From: Thermoplasmata archaeon
GTDB lineage: Archaea > Thermoplasmatota > Thermoplasmata > Lutacidiplasmatales > UBA184
NCBI GenBank assembly: GCA_021798195.1
Contig: JAJZYH010000005.1
Location: 1-64,000, forward strand
Direction of reading: 5' to 3'
Length of the DNA: 64,000 nt
Of the stretch, positions 1 to 8,302 are shown piece by piece. A program made the translations under genes and the position numbers. Position 1 is the first letter of the stretch; the number at the start of each line of letters is the position of its first letter. The notes under the pieces are model-generated. The model was not told the origin of the DNA. It worked only from the letters and a program-made list of their open reading frames with translations, and searched no databases.

Positions 1-72
1 CTCCAAAACCTCGGCCACCTCCGAGAAGGAGGCCCCCTCGGAGTCCATCTGGACGTTCACGTAGGTTCGCAT
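1..72 (-). CDS. N-terminus of an unidentified protein (3' end off window)
   Basis: Reading leftwards from an ATG at 72 gives MRTYVNVQMDSEGASF and remains open to the window edge, 24 codons in all. The family is not recognised from so short a piece. The start is supported by a TATA-like element (GGTAAATAG on the minus strand) about 28 nt upstream, which would give a leaderless or nearly leaderless transcript. It lies downstream of tgtA on the same strand but appears to have its own promoter. Confidence 0.5.
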   Translation of the reverse strand, partial: MRTYVNVQMDSEGASFSEVAEVLE

Positions 73-99
73 CGGCTCCCGGGCCCCGGAACCGGACCC

Positions 100-109
100 T
101 CTCTATTTA
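100..109 (-). promoter_or_regulatory. TATA box for the partial gene at the left edge
   Basis: Minus-strand GGTAAATAGA is centred about 30 nt before the ATG at 72. It overlaps the tgtA stop codon, so the promoter is embedded in the end of the upstream gene. Inferred from spacing only. Confidence 0.4.
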
Positions 110-2085
110 CCAATATCCGTCTCGCCGTCTCCTGCCTCCCCGCCCCGTGGCTCGGCGGCGCCAGAGGATCCGCCGGATCGCCCCGAAGGATGGGCGGTCA
201 CGCGGACCGCCACCCCCCGCGTGAACCGGGTCATCTCATGGGCCGCGAGGAGGCTCACGCCCACCCCGAGGAGCCCATCGGACCCGTCGACCACCAGGAC
301 CGGGAACGAGGGTACGATGCGGGGGTCCCGGTCCGTCACGTGCCGGGCGAACAGGCTGCGCCCTTGGGCCACGAAAGGGGCGGCATCCGGGTGGGCCACC
401 ACACGGCCGGAGGGAGGGGGGAGCACCCCCGACAGCGCACGCCCTCCCTGGAAGGTGGGGCGGGGGAGCCCGTCGTTCCCCACCACGAAGAGGACCACGT
501 TCCCGTGCCGGATCTGCCGGAGTCGGCCGGTGGCCCGGGAGTACTGCGGGACGAGCCCCATCTCCAGGAGGGCTCGTGCCGCCGCCTGCCCCCAGGTCCA
601 CTGCAGGATCGCACGGACCTGTCGCTGGCCCCATCGTTGCGCGTTCGCCTCCCCCTCCGCGGGGCCGGGCGGGGACGGCGGAATGGGAGACGTGCGAGGG
701 TCCGCGGACCCATGGACGTCCTCTTGGGGCAACCCCTCCCAGTCGTCGGGGTATCCCAGGAGCACCCCCGCAGGGTAGATCTCGGTGAGTTCCAGGGGTA
801 CCGGCCCCAGCGGGGTGGGCGCCTCCCAGAGGGGTCCATCGGGACCGTTCTCCAAGGCTGGAGCGGTGGCCAGGCCGGCGGGGGAGAGTGCCCGGAGGGG
901 ACCTACCCGGCTCTCCGAGAATCCCTCCCGGTACTCGGCGAGGGCGCGTCGGAAGCGGACCACGGACGGCCGGGAGAAGCTTGCGGGGAAGATGGGCCGG
1001 AAGGTCCGCCGGCTCCATGGCTCGGTGGGAAGGAAGACCTCCGGATGCCGGTAGGTTTCCCCGAGGGCAGCCCACAGGGCGGGGTGGCCCGTGGCCCGGC
1101 GCTCCACGAGCTCCCACAGGGTCCCCTCCCGGATGGCCTGACGCACCCGCCGCATCTCCAGGAGGCATTGGAGGAGGTTGTGTCGCGTGAGATGCTCCAC
1201 CCTCTCCGGAAGGGGGCGGTGGGCGAGGGAGAGGAGGGGGCGCTCGGCGCACAACGTGCAGCCGCAGACCTCCTCCCGCAGGGCCGCGAGGGGGACGGTC
1301 CCCTCCGGGAAGAGGAGGGACTCCCGCCGGGCGAACTTGTGGTACGAGGAGGAGTCGAAGAGGTCCCCTCCGAAGAGGGCGCCCAGGGCGAAGAGCATGG
1401 GATGCCCCATCCCGAACAGATGGACCGGCTTCTCGGGGGCAAGATGGGGGCGCGTGGCCGCGAGGACCTCCACGAGCTCCCGGAAGCGATACCGTTCCAA
1501 GAGGGGGACGATCCCTCCCACGGCCAGGATGTCCCCGAGCCCGGACGCGGCGAGGGCCGAGCGCTCCCGGAGTTGGGGGAAGAGACCCCCCTGGACCGGA
1601 ACGGCGAGGAGCGAAGCTCCCCGGAGCGCCCGGGCCGCTTCGCTGCGCCGGATGGTCTCCTCCACCCCGCGCGTCGCCGAGGCGCGGGGGGCGTCCGGTT
1701 CGATGAATTCGTCGAGGACCGTGGCCACGTCGGACCCGATCCGGTCCTGGAACCCCAGGATCTCCGGGGGGGAGACCTCCACGTGGCCGTAGGCATGCTG
1801 CTGGAACGCCCCCGAATCGGTCATGATCGTCCCCGGAAAGCCCGTCACGTGGTGGATGCCGTGGGCGACCGCCTCCTCCCGCAGCCGGGCGTCCCGGTAG
1901 AGGATGTAGCTCGACGTGATGAGGGCCCGGACGCCCCACCGGCTCCAGAGCTCGGGCCCGTCCACCACCGACCGGGACCGGAGGGGATGCAGGACGGGGA
2001 GGAGCACCGGTGTCTCCACGGTCCCGTGGGGGGTCGGGAACCGGCCGATCCGGGCGAGCCCATCCCGGTCCAGGACCTCGAACAT
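103..2085 (-). CDS. tgtA: Archaeal tRNA-guanine(15) transglycosylase (archaeosine synthesis)
   Basis: 660 aa. It exchanges guanine-15 in the tRNA D-loop for preQ0, the first tRNA-level step of archaeosine formation. The TGT catalytic barrel fills the first ~330 residues: MTDSGAFQ carries Asp90, LFDSSSY near 244 carries the second active-site Asp, and CGCTLC (Cys274/276/279) plus a His near 305 form the zinc site. Further C-terminal domains follow, ending in a PUA-like segment (PSFPVLVVDGSDGLLGVG), the usual full-length archaeal architecture. A low-complexity Ser/Gly tail ends the protein. The UDG gene lies 1 nt upstream on the same strand, so the two are probably cotranscribed. Identity is secure; domain edges beyond the catalytic part are approximate. 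Confidence 0.96.
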   Translation of the reverse strand: MFEVLDRDGLARIGRFPTPHGTVETPVLLPVLHPLRSRSVVDGPELWSRWGVRALITSSYILYRDARLREEAVAHGIHHVTGFPGTIMTDSGAFQQHAYGHVEVSPPEILGFQDRIGSDVATVLDEFIEPDAPRASATRGVEETIRRSEAARALRGASLLAVPVQGGLFPQLRERSALAASGLGDILAVGGIVPLLERYRFRELVEVLAATRPHLAPEKPVHLFGMGHPMLFALGALFGGDLFDSSSYHKFARRESLLFPEGTVPLAALREEVCGCTLCAERPLLSLAHRPLPERVEHLTRHNLLQCLLEMRRVRQAIREGTLWELVERRATGHPALWAALGETYRHPEVFLPTEPWSRRTFRPIFPASFSRPSVVRFRRALAEYREGFSESRVGPLRALSPAGLATAPALENGPDGPLWEAPTPLGPVPLELTEIYPAGVLLGYPDDWEGLPQEDVHGSADPRTSPIPPSPPGPAEGEANAQRWGQRQVRAILQWTWGQAAARALLEMGLVPQYSRATGRLRQIRHGNVVLFVVGNDGLPRPTFQGGRALSGVLPPPSGRVVAHPDAAPFVAQGRSLFARHVTDRDPRIVPSFPVLVVDGSDGLLGVGVSLLAAHEMTRFTRGVAVRVTAHPSGRSGGSSGAAEPRGGEAGDGETDIGK

Positions 2086-2086
2086 C

Positions 2087-2833
2087 TCAGGCTCCCCTCC
2101 CGGAGGGGATCTCGAGATCCACCCGGATCCGGGCGAGGAGGGAATCGAACATCCCGGCGCTCAGGAGCCCGGTCTGGGTGTTGCGAGGGCTCGGATGGTA
2201 GCCCGCCCAGAGGACGGGAGCGCCCGGACCCAGCGGAACCCGTTCCCCATGGTGGAACGGTCTACGGGGGACGGCCACCCCATAGGCCTCGCCCGCCGCT
2301 CTCCGGACGTTGTCCCAAGCGAATCCCCCCAGGGCAAGGACCGCGCGGAGCCGGGGGAGCCCGCGGAGCTCCGCCACGAGGTACGGCCGGCACCGCCGCG
2401 CCTCCGCGGGGGAAGGGTGATTGCCGGGGGGGACACACCGGACCGCCGCCGTGATGTAGGCCCCCCGGAGGCACAGCCCGTCGTCGCGAGACACCGAGTC
2501 CGGGTGGCTCGCGAAGCCTGCCCGGTGCAGGGCGGCCATGAGGAAGGTGGCGGACCGGTCCCCCGTGAAGACCCGTCCCGTCCGGTTCGCGCCCTGCGCC
2601 GCGGGGGCGAGGCCCACCACCGCGAGGAGGGCTCCCGGGTCCCCGAATCCCGCCACGGGGCGTCCCCAGTGGGGAACCCCCGTCCGTGCGAGCCCCTCCC
2701 TCGCCAGCCGCTCCCGGTACCGGGTGAGGCGGGGGCAGGCCCGGCACGACTCGATGACCGCACGGAGATCGTCGAGGTCCGTGGGCAGCCGGTCGGCCCG
2801 CAAAGCCGCCCCTGGGCGCCCGGGGCGAATCAA
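2087..2833 (-). CDS. Family 5 uracil-DNA glycosylase (UDGb type)
   Basis: 248 aa, base-excision repair of uracil and related deaminated bases. The signature GLAPAAQGANRTGRVFTGD and the C-terminal HPSPRNTQTGL are those of UDGb. CRAC near residue 30 and two further Cys (AAVRC, EARRC) would bind the family's 4Fe-4S cluster. The start is TTG at 2833, preceded by GGGAGG about 8 nt upstream as a ribosome site; no ATG exists before the Fe-S motif. Divergent from the radical SAM gene and 1 nt from tgtA downstream. Confidence 0.93.
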   Translation of the reverse strand: MIRPGRPGAALRADRLPTDLDDLRAVIESCRACPRLTRYRERLAREGLARTGVPHWGRPVAGFGDPGALLAVVGLAPAAQGANRTGRVFTGDRSATFLMAALHRAGFASHPDSVSRDDGLCLRGAYITAAVRCVPPGNHPSPAEARRCRPYLVAELRGLPRLRAVLALGGFAWDNVRRAAGEAYGVAVPRRPFHHGERVPLGPGAPVLWAGYHPSPRNTQTGLLSAGMFDSLLARIRVDLEIPSGRGA

Positions 2834-2905
2834 TGCCCGACCCTCCCACGAAAGGGCGGTCCGGGGAGATGGATACCCATTCCCCGCAGCGGGCCGTAAA
2901 GCCTA

Positions 2906-4090
2906 ATGAGCATGAAGGACCCCCGACGTACCGTGCCTGCCCAGGGACCCCGGGATTATAGCTCCCTCGAACTCCTCCCGCTGGCGTCGAGCGCCCGGGG
3001 CCCGCTCTCCCCCGGCTGCCTCCAGTGCGCGGAGGGGAAGAAGATGGTCCTCTTCGTCACGGGGCTCTGCCGGTTCCGGTGCTTCTACTGCCCCGTCTCC
3101 GAGAGGCGGAACCAGAAGGACGTCACGTACGCCAATGAGCGCCTGGTGCGATCCGACGAGGATGTCCTCGACGAGGCGCGCGCCATGGGAGCCGGGGGAA
3201 CTGGCATCACAGGGGGGGACCCCCTGGGTTGCATCGACCGGACCGTGCACTACGTGGAGCTCCTCAAGGGTGCGTTCGGCCCTTCCCATCACATCCACCT
3301 CTACACCCACGAGCCCAACCCGGAAAAGCTCGCCCGGCTGGCCCGGGCGGGGCTCGACGAGTTCCGGCTGCACATCCCGCATTACGTCTGGGACCGGCTC
3401 ACCACGTCGGGCAGCGCCTACCGGAAGGTCCTCGCGGAGGCCCCCTCCTGGGGCCTGCGGCGCGGGGTGGAGATCCCCGTGCTCCCCGACAAGGAACGGG
3501 CCCTCCGGCGGCTCCTGCGGAGCCTGGGGCGTCTGGACCTCGACTTCGTGAACCTCAACGAACTCGAGTTTTCCGAGACCAACGAGGAAGGGCTCCGGGG
3601 GCGGGGCTACCGGGGGGACCCCCGGAATGGCTGGGGCGTCCGGGGGAGCCGGGCCCTGGCCCAGCGCCTCGTGGCCGAAGGGAACTGGAAGGTGCCAGTG
3701 CACTACTGCTCCTCCCGCTTCAAGGACGGCGTCCAGCTGCGGGAGCGCCTGAAGCGCAGGGCCCAGCGGACGGCTCCCGCGTTCTGCACCATCACTCCCG
3801 ATGGCACACTGGTGAAGGGGATCATCGAGCTGGACACGGTGGGGGGGGACCTTGGGTCGGTGGAGCGATCCCTGGCCCGGGAGCTGGGGCTGGGACCCGG
3901 GGACTACCTCGTGGATGCGGCTCGGCGGCGGCTGGAGCTTGCCCCCGGGCGCCTGCGCCGGGCCGCCCGTCGGGTCCCTTTCCCGGCCTTCATCGTGGAG
4001 GAATACCCCACGGCGGAAGCGCTGGAGGTGGAGAGGACGCCCTTGAACCGCGCGGCCTTTCCCGAGGGGATCGGAACCGGAGGGCGGTAG
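2906..4090 (+). CDS. Radical SAM protein, COG2108-like (PFL-activase-related)
   Basis: 394 aa. CRFRCFYC gives the CxxxCxxC that binds the radical-SAM 4Fe-4S cluster at about residue 57; TGGDP is the glycine-rich SAM-binding strand. The overall pattern (SPGCLQCAEGKKMVLF at the N-terminus, HYCSS near residue 270) resembles the uncharacterised archaeal group related to pyruvate-formate-lyase activating enzyme. Substrate and product are unknown. ATGs at 2906 and 2912 are both possible starts. It is divergent from the UDG gene with a 72-nt spacer, and its 3' end faces folD and the small Cys-rich ORF. Confidence 0.88.
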   Translation: MSMKDPRRTVPAQGPRDYSSLELLPLASSARGPLSPGCLQCAEGKKMVLFVTGLCRFRCFYCPVSERRNQKDVTYANERLVRSDEDVLDEARAMGAGGTGITGGDPLGCIDRTVHYVELLKGAFGPSHHIHLYTHEPNPEKLARLARAGLDEFRLHIPHYVWDRLTTSGSAYRKVLAEAPSWGLRRGVEIPVLPDKERALRRLLRSLGRLDLDFVNLNELEFSETNEEGLRGRGYRGDPRNGWGVRGSRALAQRLVAEGNWKVPVHYCSSRFKDGVQLRERLKRRAQRTAPAFCTITPDGTLVKGIIELDTVGGDLGSVERSLARELGLGPGDYLVDAARRRLELAPGRLRRAARRVPFPAFIVEEYPTAEALEVERTPLNRAAFPEGIGTGGR

Positions 4091-4317
4091 CCTTCGTCGC
4101 AGGAATGGCCCCCGAATGTGATGTAGCGGATGTCCCCCCGCTGGTGCTTGATGGAGCAGGGACCCCACCCCCGATCCTCCTCGCCGTACCAGAGGGGACA
4201 GTCCCGGCAGAAGAGGGGTGGAAGCTCGCTCCCCGAGGGCTCCGGGGCGGAAGAGGGCACGACGGGAGACCGGGCCTCATCGCAGGGGCTCACCCCGTCG
4301 GGACCATGGCCCCTCAC
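3904..4317 (-). CDS. Small Cys-rich protein coupled to folD, function unknown
   Basis: 137 aa if started at GTG 4317, whose GTGA overlaps the folD stop codon and suggests translational coupling. The core (CRDCPLWYGEEDRGWGPCSI, then HSCDEGY) has a metal-site-like spacing C-x2-C, C, C and looks like a true protein, unlike its surroundings. After that core the reading frame runs antisense through the last 187 nt of the radical SAM gene with a low-complexity Arg/Ser tail, so the true C-terminus is uncertain. Alternative: a shorter protein or a frameshift near 4095. Confidence 0.55.
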   Translation of the reverse strand: MRGHGPDGVSPCDEARSPVVPSSAPEPSGSELPPLFCRDCPLWYGEEDRGWGPCSIKHQRGDIRYITFGGHSCDEGYRPPVPIPSGKAARFKGVLSTSSASAVGYSSTMKAGKGTRRAARRRRPGASSSRRRAASTR

Positions 4318-5240
4318 GTTCGGTCCCCCCCGGTCCGCGCGGCTTCCCAGCTCCGGACGGTGCTCGCCATGATCTCGGCCACCGTCACGGGACCCACGCC
4401 ACCCGGCACCGGGGTATAGGCGCGGGCCCATCCCTCCAAGGAGCGTGCGTCCGCGTCGCCCGCGACGCGCGGAGGCGCCGAGGGATCCGGGCCCATGGCC
4501 GTCGCGAGCCCCACGTCCACCACCACGGCGCCGCGGGAGGTGTTCCTCCGGGACACGAGCCCCGGGCGACCGGCGCAGGGGATGAGGATCTCTGCCCGCC
4601 GGAGATGCTCCGCGAGGTCCACCGTCCGTGAATGGACCACGGTGACGGTGGCGTCCCCGCGTTCGCCCCGCAGGAGGAAGAGGAGGGCGAGGGGGATCCC
4701 CACCGTCTCCGAACGGCCCACCACCACCACGTGCCGGCCCGCGGTGGGCTCCCCGTAATGCTGGAGGAGGGCCCGGGCGGCGAGGGCCACCGCGGGGACC
4801 TGGACGGGGCGTCCCGTGGCCAGGTTCCCCACGTTGGTGGGACCGACGCCGTCCACGTCCTTCCAGGGATTTATGCCGGAGACGATGCGGGCGAAATCGT
4901 GCGCCGGAGGAAGCGGGTGCTCCAGGAGGATCCCGTGGATCGAGGCGTCTTTGGCAAGTTCCTCGACCCGCGCGCGGAGCCCCTCGGGGGACACGTCCCG
5001 GGGGAGGATCTCCCCTCGGAACCGGATCCCCGCCCGCTGGGCCACCCGGGCCTGCTGGCGCTGGTAGACGTGGAACGGGCTTCCCTCCCCCAGGCCCACG
5101 CTGGCGAGGCAGGGGGGATCCTCAGAGGGGCGTGCCTGGCTCTCCCAGCGCTCCCGGACCTCTGAGACCAGCCGGTCGGCGAGCGGTTTCCCCCACCATT
5201 GGGCCGTCCGGATCTCCGGTTCCTGCGTGGTCGATGCCAT
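4314..5240 (-). CDS. folD: FolD-type methylene-THF dehydrogenase, altered cyclohydrolase site
   Basis: 308 aa. FolD normally oxidises 5,10-methylene-THF to methenyl-THF and hydrolyses that to 10-formyl-THF. Dehydrogenase/NAD(P) motifs are intact: KDVDG, GRSETVGIP, TPVPGGVGPVTVAEIM. The cyclohydrolase site is not: the catalytic Tyr-x3-Lys reads YQRQQ, placing Gln where Lys56 of the human enzyme sits, and the usual GILVQLPLP reads GILLEHPLP (Gln100 to Glu). Start ATG 5240 was chosen because the longer ORF would contain the TATA box at 5271-5280. Its stop overlaps the GTG of the small Cys-rich gene. Likely an NAD(P)-dependent dehydrogenase only (inference). Confidence 0.9.
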   Translation of the reverse strand: MASTTQEPEIRTAQWWGKPLADRLVSEVRERWESQARPSEDPPCLASVGLGEGSPFHVYQRQQARVAQRAGIRFRGEILPRDVSPEGLRARVEELAKDASIHGILLEHPLPPAHDFARIVSGINPWKDVDGVGPTNVGNLATGRPVQVPAVALAARALLQHYGEPTAGRHVVVVGRSETVGIPLALLFLLRGERGDATVTVVHSRTVDLAEHLRRAEILIPCAGRPGLVSRRNTSRGAVVVDVGLATAMGPDPSAPPRVAGDADARSLEGWARAYTPVPGGVGPVTVAEIMASTVRSWEAARTGGDRT

Positions 5241-5270
5241 GGCCTGGGACGAGGGAGGACCCCGGGAGGG

Positions 5271-5280
5271 GCATATAACC
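5271..5280 (-). promoter_or_regulatory. TATA box for folD
   Basis: GGTTATATGC on the minus strand, about 35 nt before the folD ATG at 5240; predicted transcript start about 10 nt before the ATG. Confidence 0.55.
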
Positions 5281-5367
5281 CGTCCGGCCCAGCCGTCCCG
5301 CAGCACGGGCCCCTCTCCGTCCGGATCGGGCGAGAGCGGGTCCGGAAGGAGCCGGTCACGTTCAAAG

Positions 5368-5376
5368 CATATATAC
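5368..5376 (+). promoter_or_regulatory. TATA box for lonB
   Basis: CATATATAC, centred 24 nt before ATG 5396. This predicts a leaderless lonB mRNA beginning at or next to the start codon. Confidence 0.6.
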
Positions 5377-5395
5377 GCCGCACCGCTCAGTTTTG

Positions 5396-7474
5396 ATGTC
5401 CCGCAGGTCCGAAGAGACCTCGGCGGGGCGCATCCGAGACCAGGGGGGAAGGACCGTGACGGACGAGAACGGTGCTCCCCCCCCGGCCGCCTCCAACGAC
5501 GTGGAGACGTGGATCCAGGGCCAACCGTTCACCACCACGGCCGACGTGGATGTGCCCACGCGCCTCCTGGACCAGGTGATCGGCCAGGACGAGGCCGTGG
5601 AGGTGGCGCAGAAGTCGGCGCAGCAGAAGCGTCACATGATCCTCATCGGGGAGCCCGGCACCGGGAAGTCGATGCTCGCCCGGGCGATGGTGGACTTCAT
5701 GCCCAAGGAGCAGCTCCAGGACATCCTCGCATACCCCAACGCGGAGGATCCCAACGAGCCCAAGATCCGCGTGGTCCCCGCAGGGAAGGCCAAGGAGATC
5801 GTCGCGGCGCAGAAGCTCGAGGCCGCGCAGAAGAAGGAGTACAAGACCGTCCTCATGTTCATCGTCTTCGCGGCGATCCTCTTCCTGGTGGTCTGGGCCG
5901 TCCTGAGCGATCCCACGCACAACCTCACGCCGGTCCTCATCGGGATCCTCATCATCGCCGTGGTGGTGTTCATCTTCCGGTTCGGGTCGGGGAAGTCCGA
6001 CGCGTCCGCCCCGGTGGCGAAGCTCCTGGTCTCCCACACCCCCGATGAGAAGCCGCCGTTCGTCGACGCCACGGGCGCCCACGCGGGGGCCCTTCTGGGG
6101 GACGTGAAGCACGACCCGTTCCAGTCGGGGGGCCTCGAGACCCCGCCCCACGAGCGGGTGGAGGTGGGGGCCATCCACAAGGCGAACGGAGGGGTCCTCT
6201 TCATCGACGAGATCAACCTCCTCAAGATCGAGAGCCAGCACTCCCTCCTCACGGCCCTTCAGGAGCGCCGCTTCCCCATCGTGGGGCAGTCGGAGCGGTC
6301 CGCGGGGGCCATGGTCAAGACGGAGCCCGTGCCCTGCGACTTCATCCTCGTGGCCGCGGGGAACATCGACTCCGTCCAGGAGATGCACCCCGCGCTCCGC
6401 AGCCGCATCCGCGGCTACGGATACGAGGTCTACGTCAAGACCACCATGCCGGACACCCCGGCGAACCGTCAGAAGCTCATCCGCTTCGTGGCCCAGGAGG
6501 TGGTGAAGGACAAGAAGATCCCCCACTTTGACAAGGGAGCGGTGGCGGAGATCATCCGGGAGGCGCAGCGCCGGGCGGGTCGCCACGGCCAGCTCACCCT
6601 CCGCCTGCGGGAGCTGGGCGGTCTGGTCCGCGTCGCCGGCGACGTCGCCAACACGGAGGGCGCCAAGGTGGTCCGTGCGGAGCATGTGCTCCGGGCGAAG
6701 AGGACCAGCCGGTCCCTGGAGCAGCAGATCGCGGACCGCTACATCGAGCGGCGCAAGGAGTACCGCATGTTCTCCACCGAGGGGGCCGCGGTGGGGGTCG
6801 TGAACGGCCTCGCCGCCATCGGGGGACAGGGAGGGATGAGCGAATTCTCGGGCATCGTCCTGCCCATCGTGGCGGAGGTGACCCCGGCCCATACACGGGA
6901 TGCGGGGATCGTCGTGGCCACGGGGAAGCTCGGGGACATCGCCAAGGAGGCGGTGCAGAACGTCTCGGCGCTCATCAAGAAGTACACCGGCGAGGACATC
7001 TCCAACCACGACATCCACATCCAGTTCGTGGGGACCTCCGACGGCGTGGAGGGGGACAGCGCCAGCGTCTCGGTGGCCACGGCGGTCATCAGCGCTCTGG
7101 AGGGCGTCCCCGTGGACCAGTCTCTCGCCATGACCGGGTCCCTCTCGGTGCGGGGCGCGGTCCTCCCCGTGGGAGGCGTCACCGCGAAGGTGGAGGCGGC
7201 GTCGGAATCCGGCATTCGCCGCGTCCTGATCCCGGAGGACAACATGGCCGACCTGGTCCTGGAACCCCGCTACGTGAACCGGGTGGACGTGATCCCGGTG
7301 GCCACCCTGCGCGACGTGCTCCGGTACGCATTGGTGGGCACGGAGGCGAAGAAGGAGTCCCTCCTGGAACGCCTCGCCGCCATGGTGCACGCCACCACCC
7401 GGGAGGCGGTGGGGCCGTCCCCCCCGGGCCCCGCCAAGGGTCCGCTGGCCTCCGCGAAGCCCACGACCTCGTAG
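5396..7474 (+). CDS. lonB: Archaeal membrane-anchored ATP-dependent Lon protease
   Basis: 692 aa. Degrades unfolded and regulatory proteins, probably including membrane proteins, on the cytoplasmic face. Walker A GEPGTGKS is near residue 85; two membrane helices inserted in the AAA+ domain (about 152-170 and 179-196) are the LonB hallmark; Walker B is [12 protein letters not shown]. The Ser-Lys dyad is Ser555 in GDSASVS and Lys598 in GVTAKVEA, 43 residues apart as in the family. ATG 5396 is preferred over the TTG at 5393 because of the TATA spacing. Divergent from folD. Confidence 0.97.
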   Translation: MSRRSEETSAGRIRDQGGRTVTDENGAPPPAASNDVETWIQGQPFTTTADVDVPTRLLDQVIGQDEAVEVAQKSAQQKRHMILIGEPGTGKSMLARAMVDFMPKEQLQDILAYPNAEDPNEPKIRVVPAGKAKEIVAAQKLEAAQKKEYKTVLMFIVFAAILFLVVWAVLSDPTHNLTPVLIGILIIAVVVFIFRFGSGKSDASAPVAKLLVSHTPDEKPPFVDATGAHAGALLGDVKHDPFQSGGLETPPHERVEVGAIHKANGGVLFIDEINLLKIESQHSLLTALQERRFPIVGQSERSAGAMVKTEPVPCDFILVAAGNIDSVQEMHPALRSRIRGYGYEVYVKTTMPDTPANRQKLIRFVAQEVVKDKKIPHFDKGAVAEIIREAQRRAGRHGQLTLRLRELGGLVRVAGDVANTEGAKVVRAEHVLRAKRTSRSLEQQIADRYIERRKEYRMFSTEGAAVGVVNGLAAIGGQGGMSEFSGIVLPIVAEVTPAHTRDAGIVVATGKLGDIAKEAVQNVSALIKKYTGEDISNHDIHIQFVGTSDGVEGDSASVSVATAVISALEGVPVDQSLAMTGSLSVRGAVLPVGGVTAKVEAASESGIRRVLIPEDNMADLVLEPRYVNRVDVIPVATLRDVLRYALVGTEAKKESLLERLAAMVHATTREAVGPSPPGPAKGPLASAKPTTS

Positions 7475-7484
7475 CGGGGGTACC

Positions 7485-7718
7485 ATGGTCCGTCCGGGAG
7501 CCCATCCTCCGGGCCGTGTCCTCACCCCCCGCCTCCTCTCCATCCCCCGGGAGGCCGAGGAACGCGTGACCCGCGGCCGACCCTGCTACGTCTTCAACCC
7601 CAGGCTCCGCCGGGACCTCAACGACACGGCCTGCGAACACTGCCGGTTCTACCTGACCTACCAATGCCCCCATCTCGACGAGTTCCTCGAGGACGTGGAC
7701 GACCTGAGCCCCGAGTGA
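7485..7718 (+). CDS. Small Cys-containing protein, function unknown
   Basis: 77 aa from ATG 7485, or 50 aa from GTG 7566. The segment TRGRPCYVFNPRLRRDL, then CEHCRFYLTYQCPH, looks like a compact metal-binding mini-protein (C, CxxC, C, H); the first 27 residues are less protein-like, so the GTG start is credible. It sits 10 nt after lonB and 26 nt before nadM, consistent with a lonB-orf-nadM transcription unit. No function is assigned. Confidence 0.6.
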   Translation: MVRPGAHPPGRVLTPRLLSIPREAEERVTRGRPCYVFNPRLRRDLNDTACEHCRFYLTYQCPHLDEFLEDVDDLSPE

Positions 7719-7744
7719 GGGGGACCGGAGAGCGTCACGGGACC

Positions 7745-8302
7745 ATGCGGGGACTCCTCGTGGGGCGATTTCAACCCTTCCACGAAGGGCATCTGCGCCT
7801 CCTCCGGCACATCCGGGACAGCTTCCGGCCGGAGGCGCTCTTCGTGGGGATCGGGAGCGCGCAGCACTCCCACACGTTCCGGAACCCCTTCACGGCGGGA
7901 GAACGGTTCGAGATGATCCTCCGGGTGCTCCGGGAGGAGGCCCTCCCCGACACGTGGCCGGTGCCGGTCCCGGATGTGGACCGGCATGCGGTCTGGGTGG
8001 CGCATGTCGCATCCCTTTTGCCCCCCTTCGAGGAGGTCTATTCCAACGACCCCCTCACCCGCCATCTCTTCGAGAGCGCGGGCTACAGGGTCCCGGAACT
8101 CCCCCTCTTCGAGCGGACCGAATTCCAGGGGACCCTCATCCGGGAGCGGATGCGGGAGGGACGTCCGTGGGAGACGTTGGTCCCGCCTCCGGTCCGGAGA
8201 TACCTCGAAGAGATTAAGGGCGCGGAGAGGGTGCGGATGCTGGCCCGGTCCGTGGAGGCTTTTCGGACCCGCCCGGAGGTTCCCCACCATGATGCGCCGT
8301 AG
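7745..8302 (+). CDS. nadM: Nicotinamide-nucleotide adenylyltransferase
   Basis: 185 aa, makes NAD+ from NMN and ATP. The archaeal NadM nucleotidyltransferase motif GRFQPFHEGH is at residue 8; SNDPLT and the C-terminal FQGTLIRERM (the ISSTxxR-like phosphate-binding motif) follow. ATG 7745 places the nucleotide-binding strand MRGLLVGRF at the very N-terminus as in homologs; the longer ORF upstream is a shadow of the small Cys gene. Its last 14 nt overlap the next gene. Confidence 0.95.
   Translation: MRGLLVGRFQPFHEGHLRLLRHIRDSFRPEALFVGIGSAQHSHTFRNPFTAGERFEMILRVLREEALPDTWPVPVPDVDRHAVWVAHVASLLPPFEEVYSNDPLTRHLFESAGYRVPELPLFERTEFQGTLIRERMREGRPWETLVPPPVRRYLEEIKGAERVRMLARSVEAFRTRPEVPHHDAP

Noticed and set aside
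190-2454. 754-codon plus-strand ORF over tgtA and the UDG gene
   Set aside because: Spans two well-identified opposite-strand genes; low-complexity translation.
5387-7543. 718-codon minus-strand ORF over lonB
   Set aside because: Exact antisense shadow of lonB, which has complete motifs; the shadow is His/Gly/Arg rich with no domain.
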